From contig NZ_JAGQEE010000007.1 of assembly GCF_018304945.1 (NCBI RefSeq), forward strand, positions 62,001-126,000: a DNA stretch of 64,000 nucleotides. The letters are read 5' to 3'. How positions within the stretch are numbered: the stretch's first letter is position 1; each line of letters opens with the position of its first letter. The notes beneath the pieces were generated by a model. The model was not told the DNA's origin, made no database searches, and saw only the letters and a program-made list of their open reading frames with translations. This DNA is from Collimonas humicola. GTDB lineage: Bacteria > Pseudomonadota > Gammaproteobacteria > Burkholderiales > Burkholderiaceae_D. The position numbers and the translations under genes are program-made. This document shows positions 42,530-51,036 of this stretch, in pieces.

Positions 42530-45500
42530 ATGGGCCAACCGATGAACCAGACACACAGACTGGCGAGCGGCGGCCGCCTCGACCGCGCCGTTCCCCTCAC
42601 TTTTACCTTCAACGGCAAAAGCTACCAGGGCTACCAAGGCGATACCCTGGCTTCGGCGCTGCTGGCCAACGGCGTGCATTTCGTCGCGCGCAGCTGGAAA
42701 TACCACCGCCCGCGCGGCATCGTCACGGCCGGCGTGGAAGAGCCGAATGCGCTGGTGCAGCTGGAAAGCGGCGCCTTCACCGTGCCAAACGCCCGCGCCA
42801 CGGAAATCGAGCTATACCAGGGCTTGAGCGCGACCAGCGTCAACGCCAGCCCCAGCATCGAAAACGACCGCATGGCGATCAACCAGCTGTTCGCCCGCTT
42901 CATCCCGGCCGGCTTCTACTACAAGACCTTCAAGTGGCCGCGCAGCTGGTGGGGCAAGTATGAAGAAGTGATACGCGAAGCCGCAGGCTTCGGCAAGGCG
43001 CCCGCCGAGCGCGATCCGGACCGCTATGAAAAAACCTATGCCCATTGCGACGTGCTGGTGGCCGGTGCCGGCCCGGCCGGCCTGGCGGCGGCGTGGGTGG
43101 CGGCGCAATCCGGCGCGCGGGTAGTGCTGGTCGACGACCAGTCGGAACTGGGCGGCAGCCTGCTGTCCGGCCGGGCGCAGATCGACGGCTTGCCGGCCGC
43201 CGCGTGGGTAGCGAAAATCAGCGCGGAATTGCAGGCCTCGCCGGAAGTGACGATCCTGTCGCGCAGCACGGCATTCGGCTACCAGGATCACAACCTGGTG
43301 ACGGTGACCCAGCGCCTGAGCGAGCATTTGCCGCTGGCGCAGCGGGGCGGCAAAGTGCGCGAGCGCCTGTGGAAGGTGCGCGCCAAGCACGTGATATTGG
43401 CGACCGGCGCCCATGAGCGGCCTATCGTGTTCGGCAATAACGATCTGCCCGGCATCATGCTGGCCTCGGCGGTGTCGACCTATATCCATCGCTATGGCGT
43501 GCTGCCTGGACGCAAGGCGGTGATCTTCGCCAACAATGACGATGCCTACCAGACCGCGCTTGATTTGAAGAGCAACGGCGCCGAAGTGACCGTGGTCGAT
43601 CCGCGTCCGACTGGCAACAGCAACAGTAACAGCAGCGGCAGCAGCCTGCCGGCCGCCGCCAAGCGGCAGGGCGTGAACATCATCAACGACGCCGTGGTGG
43701 TGACTGCGCATGGCCGCCGCCACGTCAAGAAGGTGGAAGTCGCCGCGCATAGCGATGGCGTGCCGGGGCAGTTCATCACGTCGCTTGCCTGCGACTTGCT
43801 GGGCGTCTCCGGCGGTTGGAATCCAGTCATACATCTGTTCGCCCAGTCCGGCGGCAAGGCGCACTGGAACAATGAAAAAGCCTGCTTTGTGCCGGGCTCG
43901 GCGATGCAAAAGGAAACCAGCGCCGGCGCCGCCAATGGCGATTTCAGCCTGGCCGGCGCTTTGCGCGACGGCGCACTGGCCGCGCAGCAGGCTGTCGAAT
44001 CGGTTGGCTTGAAAGCGGCGGCGCTGCCGAATTGGAAAGTGGCGGAACTGTCGGAAGCGCCGCTCATGCCGCTGTGGCTGGTGGGCGACCGAAAACGCGT
44101 CGGGCGCGGCCCCAAGCAGTTTGTCGATTACCAGAACGATGTCTCCGCCGCCGATATCTATCTGGCCGCGCGCGAGGGCTATCATTCGGTCGAACACGTC
44201 AAGCGCTACACCGCGCTCGGTTTCGGCACCGACCAGGGCAAGCTCGGCAATATCAACGGCATGGCGATCCTGGCGGAAGTGCTGGGCCAGAGCATCCCGC
44301 AAACCGGCACCACGACTTTCCGCCCGAACTATACGCCGGTGAGCTTCGGCACGGTGGCCGGCCGCGAACTGGGCGAGTTCCTGGCGCCTATCCGCAAGAC
44401 CTGCATCCATCCCTGGCATCTGGAGCAGGGCGCCTTGTTTGAAGATGTCGGCAACTGGAAGCGTCCCTGGTACTACCCGCGCGGACAGGAAGACCTGCAT
44501 GCGGCGGTGTCGCGCGAATGCCTGGCGGCGCGCAACAGCGTCGGCATTCTCGATGCCTCCACCCTGGGCAAGATCGATGTGCAGGGACCGGATGCCGTCA
44601 CGCTGCTGAACTGGATGTATACCAATCCCTGGAACAAGCTGGAGGTCGGCAAGTGCCGCTACGGCCTGATGCTGGACGAGAACGGCATGGTGTTCGACGA
44701 CGGTGTCACGGTGCGCCTGGGCGAGCAGCATTTCCTGATGAGCACCACCACCGGCGGCGCGGCGCGCGTGCTGGACTGGATGGAGCGCTGGCTGCAGACT
44801 GAATGGCCGCACCTGAAGGTCAACCTGACTTCCGTGACCGATCATTTCGCCACCTTTGCAGTAGTGGGGCCGAACGCCCGCCGCGTGCTGCAGAAAGTCT
44901 GCAAGGATATCGATTTCTCCAACGAGAAATTTCCCTTCATGTCTTTCCGCGAAGGCAGCATCAACAGCGTCTTCACCCGCATCATGCGCATCAGCTTTTC
45001 CGGCGAACTGTCGTATGAGGTGAACGTGCCGGCCAACATGGGGCGGGCGATCTGGGACGCCATCATCGAAGCAGGCAAGGAATTCGACATCACGCCTTAC
45101 GGCACCGAAACCATGCACGTGCTGCGCGCCGAGAAGGGCTACATCATCGTCGGCCAGGATACCGACGGCTCGGTCACGCCGTTCGACCTGGGGATGGGCG
45201 GCCTGGTGGCCAAATCCAAGGATTTCCTCGGCAAGCGCTCGCTGTCGCGCTCGGATACCGCCGGCGAGAACCGCAAGCAGCTGGTGGGCCTGCTCAGCGA
45301 AGACAAGGATTTCGTGCTGCCGGAAGGCAGCCAGATCCTGGCCGAGCCCAGCAACGAGCCGACCGCCAGCATGATAGGGCATGTGACGTCCAGCTACTTC
45401 AGTCCGATCCTGCAGCGCTCGATCGCTTTCGCGCTGGTCAAGGGCGGCCTCGGCAAGATGGGGCAGGAAGTCAGCATATCGCTGGAGAACGGCCGCAATA

Positions 45501-45565
45501 TTGCCGCAAAGATCAGCAGCCTGGTGTTCTACGATGCAGAAGGAGTCCGTCAACATGTTGAATGA
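42530..45565 (+). CDS. soxA: Sarcosine oxidase subunit alpha
   Basis: This 1011-residue subunit has an N-terminal ferredoxin-like SoxA domain (FTFNGKSYQGYQGDTLASALLANGV is the segment at about 22-46), an NAD-binding domain (VLVAGAGPAGLAAAWVAAQSG near 176), and a C-terminal aminomethyltransferase (GcvT-like) folate domain from about 620 (GILDASTLGKIDVQGPDA). It binds NAD and THF and forms methylene-THF. A low-complexity Asn/Ser insertion (TGNSNSNSSGSS) sits near residue 360. It overlaps soxG by 11 bases. A downstream ATG at 42542 is possible. Confidence 0.96.
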   Translation: MGQPMNQTHRLASGGRLDRAVPLTFTFNGKSYQGYQGDTLASALLANGVHFVARSWKYHRPRGIVTAGVEEPNALVQLESGAFTVPNARATEIELYQGLSATSVNASPSIENDRMAINQLFARFIPAGFYYKTFKWPRSWWGKYEEVIREAAGFGKAPAERDPDRYEKTYAHCDVLVAGAGPAGLAAAWVAAQSGARVVLVDDQSELGGSLLSGRAQIDGLPAAAWVAKISAELQASPEVTILSRSTAFGYQDHNLVTVTQRLSEHLPLAQRGGKVRERLWKVRAKHVILATGAHERPIVFGNNDLPGIMLASAVSTYIHRYGVLPGRKAVIFANNDDAYQTALDLKSNGAEVTVVDPRPTGNSNSNSSGSSLPAAAKRQGVNIINDAVVVTAHGRRHVKKVEVAAHSDGVPGQFITSLACDLLGVSGGWNPVIHLFAQSGGKAHWNNEKACFVPGSAMQKETSAGAANGDFSLAGALRDGALAAQQAVESVGLKAAALPNWKVAELSEAPLMPLWLVGDRKRVGRGPKQFVDYQNDVSAADIYLAAREGYHSVEHVKRYTALGFGTDQGKLGNINGMAILAEVLGQSIPQTGTTTFRPNYTPVSFGTVAGRELGEFLAPIRKTCIHPWHLEQGALFEDVGNWKRPWYYPRGQEDLHAAVSRECLAARNSVGILDASTLGKIDVQGPDAVTLLNWMYTNPWNKLEVGKCRYGLMLDENGMVFDDGVTVRLGEQHFLMSTTTGGAARVLDWMERWLQTEWPHLKVNLTSVTDHFATFAVVGPNARRVLQKVCKDIDFSNEKFPFMSFREGSINSVFTRIMRISFSGELSYEVNVPANMGRAIWDAIIEAGKEFDITPYGTETMHVLRAEKGYIIVGQDTDGSVTPFDLGMGGLVAKSKDFLGKRSLSRSDTAGENRKQLVGLLSEDKDFVLPEGSQILAEPSNEPTASMIGHVTSSYFSPILQRSIAFALVKGGLGKMGQEVSISLENGRNIAAKISSLVFYDAEGVRQHVE

Positions 45566-46160
45566 AACCCAGCTTTTTCAGGTACAGCAGGAATCGCCGT
45601 TGGCGGAACTGGGACAGTTGCTGGCGCCGCTCACGGCAGGCGCCGACCAGCCGGTCCGGCTGGAAGAGAAGCCTTTCCTGGAACTGATCAATATCAAGGG
45701 CGAGGCTGGATCAGCAAGCTTCCTGCGGGCAGTCAAGGATCGCACCGGCGTCGCATTGCCGGTGCAGCCGAATACGATCGCCGAAAGCGAACAGTTCGTC
45801 ATCTACTGGCTGGCGCCGAATGAATGGCTGATCCAGTCCAGGCAGCCGCGCCTGCCTGCGCTGTGCGCCGACCTGGCCGGCGCGCTGGCGGGAGAGTTCG
45901 CCTCGGTGGTGGATGTCAGCAGCGGCAGCACCAGCCTGGTGCTCAGCGGCACAAAGGCGCGCGCAGTCTTGCAGAAGGGCTGCCCGCTGGATTTCCATGC
46001 CGGCGTATTCAAGCCTGGCCAGTGTGCGCAGAGCCATTACTTCAAGGCCGGCGTCCTGCTTCGTCCTTTGGACGACGGCGCCTATGAACTGATCATCCGC
46101 CGCAGCTTTGCCGACTATTTCGGCCGGATCCTGCTTGACGCCTGTCAGGAGTATTTTTGA
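45555..46160 (+). CDS. soxG: Sarcosine oxidase subunit gamma
   Basis: This 201-residue subunit is GcvT/YgfZ-like in fold, with WLAPNEWLIQS, VVDVSSGSTSLVLSG and RRSFADYFGRIL as family landmarks. The start lies 11 bases inside the soxA end, with AGGAG about 10 bases before the ATG at 45555. It completes the soxBDAG set. Its stop shares one base with the ATG of the folB-like gene (TGATG). Confidence 0.93.
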   Translation: MLNETQLFQVQQESPLAELGQLLAPLTAGADQPVRLEEKPFLELINIKGEAGSASFLRAVKDRTGVALPVQPNTIAESEQFVIYWLAPNEWLIQSRQPRLPALCADLAGALAGEFASVVDVSSGSTSLVLSGTKARAVLQKGCPLDFHAGVFKPGQCAQSHYFKAGVLLRPLDDGAYELIIRRSFADYFGRILLDACQEYF

Positions 46161-46603
46161 TGAAAAGCGAGAACATCGCCAGCGGCGTGCGCTGGCAGAT
46201 TTTCGTCGAGGGCTTGTCGGCGATGACCAGTGTGGGCCTGCATCCGCACGAGCATGAAAAGCCGCAGGCGGTCGAACTGGACATCGAACTGTCGTACAAG
46301 ACCGGCGGCAGCGGCGCAGGCGACGTCGACGCCGCCGCGGTGATCGACTACGATCATTATTGCAGCGTGGTCACCGCCTTTCTGCAAGCCAAGCCGCATA
46401 CGCGCCTGCTGGAAACGCTGGCCTCGGAAGTGGCCAGCCTGTCCTTCCGCCAATTCCCCATGCTCGATGAAATACGGGTGGCGATCCACAAACCGAAGAT
46501 CCGTCCCAACACCGCCCGCCTGGGCGTAGCCTCAAGCTGGACGCGCTGGAGTTATGAAACCCTGCTTGTCTTGCAGCCCTTGGAAAGCAGTGTTGTCGCT
46601 TGA
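46160..46603 (+). CDS. Dihydroneopterin aldolase (FolB)-like protein in the sox operon
   Basis: This 147-residue protein has the FolB fold signature: IFVEGLSAMTSVGLHPHE near the N-terminus, then VIDYDHYCSVVTAFL, LLETLASEVASLSF and a conserved Lys in VAIHKPKIRPN. Canonical FolB makes the pterin precursor of folate. Its coupling to soxG (TGATG) points to a role linked to the THF demand of sarcosine oxidation, as the enzyme itself or as a paralogue with a different pterin substrate. It is longer than typical FolB (about 120) because of a C-terminal tail after the fold. Confidence 0.85.
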   Translation: MKSENIASGVRWQIFVEGLSAMTSVGLHPHEHEKPQAVELDIELSYKTGGSGAGDVDAAAVIDYDHYCSVVTAFLQAKPHTRLLETLASEVASLSFRQFPMLDEIRVAIHKPKIRPNTARLGVASSWTRWSYETLLVLQPLESSVVA

Positions 46604-46663
46604 GCGGGCAGGACCACCGGATAATAGCGGTCCTCGTAGCGGTGTGGGGCTGCAACTACGGGT

Positions 46664-47962
46664 CTATCGCGTCATCAGATATTCAGCAAGCGCATGGTAG
46701 GCTGGCAAGGAAGCGTTATCTATGTCCGGTGCATTGGCCGCCGTCTTGTTTGAAGCCAAGCGGGCGATGACCATTTTTGCTGCGGGATCGATATAGATCG
46801 CTTGCCCATGAACGCCGCGCGCCATATACGCGCCGTGCTTGTTATGCGATACCCACCACATGTTGCGATAGCTCCATCCCGGCAGGGTTCGATAGCCGGC
46901 GGCGGCAAAGAACCCCCTGTCGCCGCCATTGCGGATATCTGCCACAACGGCTTTAGGCACAATTTGCTGGCCATTGAAAAAACCGTCGAGCCGCATTGTT
47001 TCGCCAAAGCGCGCCATGTCCCGCAGGCACAAATTCAAACCGCCGCCGGCAAATTCATTGCCAATGGTGTCAACCGAGAAGTAGGCATCTTGCTCTGTTC
47101 CCAGTTTGCTCCAGATCATTTCTTGTAAATTTTCTCCCACTGATTTTTTTGTTACGCGGCGAATCACCCAGCCAAGCACATCGGTGTTAACGGTCTTGTA
47201 GGCAAAGACTTTACCGTGATCGCCTTCTTTTTCTACTGTTTCAAGATACTCATAAAACGTTTGCGGCTTGTCGTCGCCGTAATCAGGCGGACGTGGAATC
47301 ATGCTGCCGGCAAGCATATGTTTGTAAATTTCTGCGTCCTGGCAGGTATAGTCCTCAGAGTATTTGATGCCGGTAAGCATATCCAGCACTTGACGTATGG
47401 TTGCGTCGCCAAAACCGGTCCCTTCAAGTTCTTCTACATATTCGGACACCGCTGCGGTCTCATCTATCAAGCCCTCTGCAACCAGCATGGCGCCGATGGT
47501 GCCAAAAAATGATTTGGTGACTGACATCACGACATGCTGTTTTTCAGGGGTGAGCACGCCGAAATAGCGTTCATAGACGATTTTCCCGTCGTGAAGCACG
47601 ACAATTCCGTCCGTGTAGTTGGCGGCCAGCGACTGCTTCCAGGTCATTGGGGCAACGCCTACTAACGGTTGGAACGATACATTGTCTATATCCGCGTCTG
47701 CGCGCTTGTCTGCCGGTAACAGGCTGACCGGTCCGCTGCCTCGCGCTACGACAGTGCTGGGAATAAATTGGCGGGAATTGGAAAACGACCAGCGAGTTTT
47801 GGGGAACGTGGAAGAGCCGCCATCCGAGAATCTGATTATTTTATCGGGAGGGGGAGGTGAGCCGATCATCCATCCCATCTTTACCGGATCTGTCTCCTCA
47901 GCGTCTCCAGATTTTTGCGCGATTTGAACGTCCGTGTTTTGGGCTAATGCAGAATCAAACAT
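46664..47962 (-). CDS. Serine hydrolase of the beta-lactamase class C/6-aminohexanoate-dimer hydrolase type
   Basis: This 432-residue protein has the SxxK nucleophile motif S147-V-T-K150 (HVVMSVTKSF), a YKTVNTDVLGWVI segment supplying the catalytic Tyr, and a late GVHGQAIYIDP motif replacing the KTG box. This pattern is closest to NylB-like carboxylesterases rather than true beta-lactamases. An AAAGGA site supports the ATG at 47962. The N-terminus begins SALAQN, like the end of a signal peptide, but no hydrophobic core precedes it. Codon use is visibly more AT-rich than in neighbours, which suggests acquisition by transfer. Confidence 0.88.
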   Translation of the reverse strand: MFDSALAQNTDVQIAQKSGDAEETDPVKMGWMIGSPPPPDKIIRFSDGGSSTFPKTRWSFSNSRQFIPSTVVARGSGPVSLLPADKRADADIDNVSFQPLVGVAPMTWKQSLAANYTDGIVVLHDGKIVYERYFGVLTPEKQHVVMSVTKSFFGTIGAMLVAEGLIDETAAVSEYVEELEGTGFGDATIRQVLDMLTGIKYSEDYTCQDAEIYKHMLAGSMIPRPPDYGDDKPQTFYEYLETVEKEGDHGKVFAYKTVNTDVLGWVIRRVTKKSVGENLQEMIWSKLGTEQDAYFSVDTIGNEFAGGGLNLCLRDMARFGETMRLDGFFNGQQIVPKAVVADIRNGGDRGFFAAAGYRTLPGWSYRNMWWVSHNKHGAYMARGVHGQAIYIDPAAKMVIARLASNKTAANAPDIDNASLPAYHALAEYLMTR

Positions 47963-48460
47963 GTGCTATTCCTTTATATTTTATTTTTATCGTGCTCGCG
48001 CAGCAGAAAATCAAAAATATGCACATTCAATGAAAACAGTCGCGAGCTTGCGATGAATTGAGTCTGTCGGTAAAAGGCTTGAATCTGTCGATCGTCAAGG
48101 AAAATTCTTCAAATCCACGGCCTTTATACCGCAATGAATTTCTCAGTACAGCTGTCAGAGTTCGCAGTAAATGACATGATGCGCCGCACAAAAATTGCTC
48201 TCTGGATATTTTGCAGAAATCGCTGCAGGCGACGCTCGATGGGCTGGTTTGTTTTTTTAACGGGAACGCTGCAAATTTGATCAGATTCGTCTACCATTTG
48301 CCATGAGCCGCACAATTCAAACCATAACTCCACAGAATATTTTCCTTTCCCAAAAGCATCTTCAACAGCAGAGATATCGGTCGTCGAGAAACCGAATCGA
48401 TAGGCATTGTGCTAATGTCGCTGCCACAGAATTTTCGTTAGCGTATCCAGGAGACCATCA
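47963..48460. other. AT-rich spacer between the serine hydrolase and maeB
   Basis: This gap of about 500 bases has no gene I can support. It is clearly more AT-rich than its surroundings, like the adjacent hydrolase. A 69-codon open frame on the minus strand (48124-48333) has no recognisable motif and only weak start signals. AGGAGA at 48448-48453 serves maeB. Confidence 0.5.
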
Positions 48461-50770
48461 ATGAGCACCCCCACCATTCTTTCGGCGGCCGAGCAGGCCC
48501 TGCGCGATGCTGCGCTGGAATATCACCGCAGCCCGACGCGCGGCAAGATCGCCGTGGTGCCGACCAAGCCTTTGTCGAACCAGCGCGACCTGTCGCTGGC
48601 ATATTCTCCGGGCGTGGCCTACGCCTGCCTGGCGATCCATGAAGATCCTGAGATGGCGGTGGAATACACTTCGCGCGCCAACCTGGTCGGCGTGGTCACC
48701 AACGGCACCGCCGTGCTGGGCCTGGGCGATATCGGCCCGCTGGCCGGCAAGCCGGTGATGGAAGGCAAGGGCTGCCTGTTCCATAATTTCGCCGGCATCG
48801 ATGTGTTCGATATCGAATTGGCCGAACGCGATCCGGACAAGCTGGTCGAGATCATCGCGGCGCTGGAGCCGACCCTGGGCGGCATCAACCTGGAAGATAT
48901 CAAGGCGCCGGAATGTTTCTACATCGAGAAGAAGCTGCGCGAACGCATGAAGATCCCGGTCTTCCATGACGATCAGCACGGCACCGCCATCATTTCATCG
49001 GCTGCGCTGCTGAACGGCCTGGAACTGGTCAACAAGAAGATCGGCGAAGTCAAGCTGGTAGCATCAGGCGCCGGCGCCGCGGCGATTGCCTGCCTCGACC
49101 TGATGGTTGAACTCGGCGTCAAGCGCGAAAACATTTTCGTCTGCGATTCGCGCGGCGTGATCCACGACAAGCGTGAAGACAAGCTGGATGTTTCCAAGCA
49201 GCGCTACCAGCAAAGCACCGACGCGCGCACCTTGGCCGATGCGATCGTCGGCGCCGACGTCTTCCTCGGCTGTTCGGCGCCTGGCGTGCTGTCGCAGGAT
49301 ATGGTCAAGGCCATGGGCAGCCAGCCTATCATCCTGGCGCTGGCCAATCCGGAACCGGAAATCCGTCCGGAGCTGGCGCTGGAAGCGCGGCCGGATTGCA
49401 TCATCGCCACCGGCCGTTCGGATTATCCGAACCAGGTCAACAACGTGCTGTGCTTCCCTTACATTTTCCGCGGCGCGCTCGATTGCGGCGCCACCAGCAT
49501 CACCGAAGCCATGAAAGTGGCCTGCGTGCGCGAGATCGCCGACCTGACCAAGGCCGAGATCAGCGAAGAAGTGGCGTCGGCCTATGCCGGACAGGAATTG
49601 CAGTTCGGCCCGGAATACATCATTCCAAAGCCTTTCGATTCGCGCCTGATCCTGCGCATCGCGCCTGCGGTGGCGCGCGCCGCCGAAGAGTCGGGCGTGG
49701 CGACGCGTCCGATCAAGGACATGGATGCCTATCGCCAGTCGCTGATGCGTTTCGTCAGCCACACCGGCATGTTCATGCGCCCGGTATTCCTGGCTGCGCG
49801 CGGCGAGCCGCAGCGCATCGTCTATGCAGAGGGCGAAGACGAGCGCGTGCTGCGCGCGGTGCAGATCGCACTGGAAGAAAAGCTGGTGCGGCCTATCCTG
49901 ATCGGCCGTCCGGCCGTGATCGAAGCGCGTATCAAGCGCGCCGGCCTGCGCTTGCAGGCGGGACGCGATTTCGAGCTGATCAATCCGGAAGACGACGTCC
50001 GTTTCCGCCAGTACTGGGAGGCCTATCACGAGATCAAGGCGCGCGACGGCGTGACGCCGGAGATGGCGAAATCGACCTTGCGCCGTTCGAACACGACCAT
50101 TGCGTCGATGCTGGTCGAGCTGGGCGGCGCCGACGGCATGCTGTGTGGCCTGGTGGGGCGCTTCGACAGCCACTTGGAGCATGTCAGCGACATCATCGGC
50201 CTGCGCGAGGGCGCCAAAGGCTTCGCCGCCATGAACGGCCTGGTGCTGGACAAGCACACTTTGTTCATCGCCGACACCTTCGTCAACGACGATCCGAGCG
50301 CAGAACAGCTGGCCGACATTGCTGCCATGGCGGTGGAAGAAGTGCGCCGTTTCGGCGTGCCGCCCAAGGTGGCTTTCCTGTCGCATTCGATGTTCGGCTC
50401 CAGCAACCGGCCTTCGGCCAAGAAGATGCGCGCTGCGCGCGACCTGTTCGTCAAGCGCATGCCGGATGTCGAGGCCGATGGCGAGATGCACGGCGATGCC
50501 GCCTTGAGCGCGGAATTGCGCGCCCAATACCTGCCGAAATCGACCTTGTCGGGCGATGCCAATGTGCTGATCACGCCGAACCTGGATGCTGCCAACATCC
50601 TGTTCAACGTGCTGAAGATGACCGGTGGCCAGGGCGTGACGGTGGGGCCGGTGCTGCTGGGCGCTGCTGCCCCGGTGCACATCCTGAACCCGTCGGCCAC
50701 GGTGCGCCGCGTCGTCAACATGACAGCGCTGGTGGTGGCGAATGCGATTTCAGCGAAGCAGAAAGTGTGA
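48461..50770 (+). CDS. maeB: NADP-dependent malic enzyme (MaeB, with phosphotransacetylase-like C-terminal domain)
   Basis: This 769-residue enzyme converts malate to pyruvate and CO2. The malic enzyme part spans about 1-425, with [38 protein letters not shown] and [13 protein letters not shown]. The C-terminal Pta-like domain (about 440-769) is regulatory, not catalytic, in MaeB enzymes; SHSMFGSSN and [19 protein letters not shown] belong to it. AGGAG precedes the ATG. A strong terminator follows 36 bases after the stop. It supplies NADPH and pyruvate, relevant for growth on amines but not specific to it. Confidence 0.96.
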   Translation: MSTPTILSAAEQALRDAALEYHRSPTRGKIAVVPTKPLSNQRDLSLAYSPGVAYACLAIHEDPEMAVEYTSRANLVGVVTNGTAVLGLGDIGPLAGKPVMEGKGCLFHNFAGIDVFDIELAERDPDKLVEIIAALEPTLGGINLEDIKAPECFYIEKKLRERMKIPVFHDDQHGTAIISSAALLNGLELVNKKIGEVKLVASGAGAAAIACLDLMVELGVKRENIFVCDSRGVIHDKREDKLDVSKQRYQQSTDARTLADAIVGADVFLGCSAPGVLSQDMVKAMGSQPIILALANPEPEIRPELALEARPDCIIATGRSDYPNQVNNVLCFPYIFRGALDCGATSITEAMKVACVREIADLTKAEISEEVASAYAGQELQFGPEYIIPKPFDSRLILRIAPAVARAAEESGVATRPIKDMDAYRQSLMRFVSHTGMFMRPVFLAARGEPQRIVYAEGEDERVLRAVQIALEEKLVRPILIGRPAVIEARIKRAGLRLQAGRDFELINPEDDVRFRQYWEAYHEIKARDGVTPEMAKSTLRRSNTTIASMLVELGGADGMLCGLVGRFDSHLEHVSDIIGLREGAKGFAAMNGLVLDKHTLFIADTFVNDDPSAEQLADIAAMAVEEVRRFGVPPKVAFLSHSMFGSSNRPSAKKMRAARDLFVKRMPDVEADGEMHGDAALSAELRAQYLPKSTLSGDANVLITPNLDAANILFNVLKMTGGQGVTVGPVLLGAAAPVHILNPSATVRRVVNMTALVVANAISAKQKV

Positions 50771-50805
50771 TCGCTTAGTGTGATCGCTTAATATCTCAGA
50801 CCTGT

Positions 50806-50847
50806 AAAAAATCCCCGGCGCGACATCTGTAGCGCCGGGGATTTTTT
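50806..50847 (+). terminator. Rho-independent terminator of maeB
   Basis: This is a perfect 16-base stem, arms 50806-50821 and 50832-50847, with a 10-base loop. The GC core is tccccggcgc, flanked by six A on the left and six T on the right. The A/T flanks would let it work in both directions, though only maeB is nearby. Confidence 0.93.
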
Positions 50848-50962
50848 ATGCATGGATGGCTGAGGAAAGTCGCCGGGCTGCGTCCGGCGAACATGCCGCG
50901 GCCGCTGTCCTGGTTCAACAGCGCCGTCCTCGACGGTTCCGCATTTCTATATATTGCAAAAC

Positions 50963-50982
50963 AGCTGTACGTTCATACAGTG
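50963..50982 (+). promoter_or_regulatory. LexA (SOS) box upstream of the FAN1-helicase operon
   Basis: CTGT at 50965-50968 and ACAG at 50977-50980 are separated by exactly eight bases, matching the CTGT-N8-ACAG LexA consensus used by gamma- and betaproteobacteria. A TAATAT candidate -10 element begins at 50984, so bound LexA would block this promoter. The box lies 55 bases before the ATG of the VRR-NUC gene. Confidence 0.78.
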
Positions 50983-51036
50983 CTAATATACGCAAAAGCG
51001 ACGCTTATTGCGGCACTGAGCCCCTGCACCCGGAAC

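Noticed and set aside
42812-45556. A 914-codon open frame antisense to soxA, and similar long antisense frames at 11905-14028, 14750-16789, 16798-18759, 19703-21784 and 49064-50680
   Set aside because: They mirror the codon pattern of strongly supported genes on the other strand, contain no family motifs and lack ribosome binding sites. High GC at third positions suppresses stops in the antisense frame.
46604-46663. aggacc/ggtcct hairpin between the folB-like gene and the serine hydrolase
   Set aside because: The stem is only six bases with a 13-base loop and no U-run, so I do not call it a terminator.
48124-48333. 69-codon minus-strand frame in the AT-rich spacer
   Set aside because: No recognised motif, no convincing ribosome binding site and no hydrophobic or repeat character; it may be decayed foreign sequence.
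50765-50790. 13-bp tandem duplication gtgtgatcgctta at the maeB stop codon
   Set aside because: A single small duplication next to a normal terminator; best explained by replication slippage, with no further signal.
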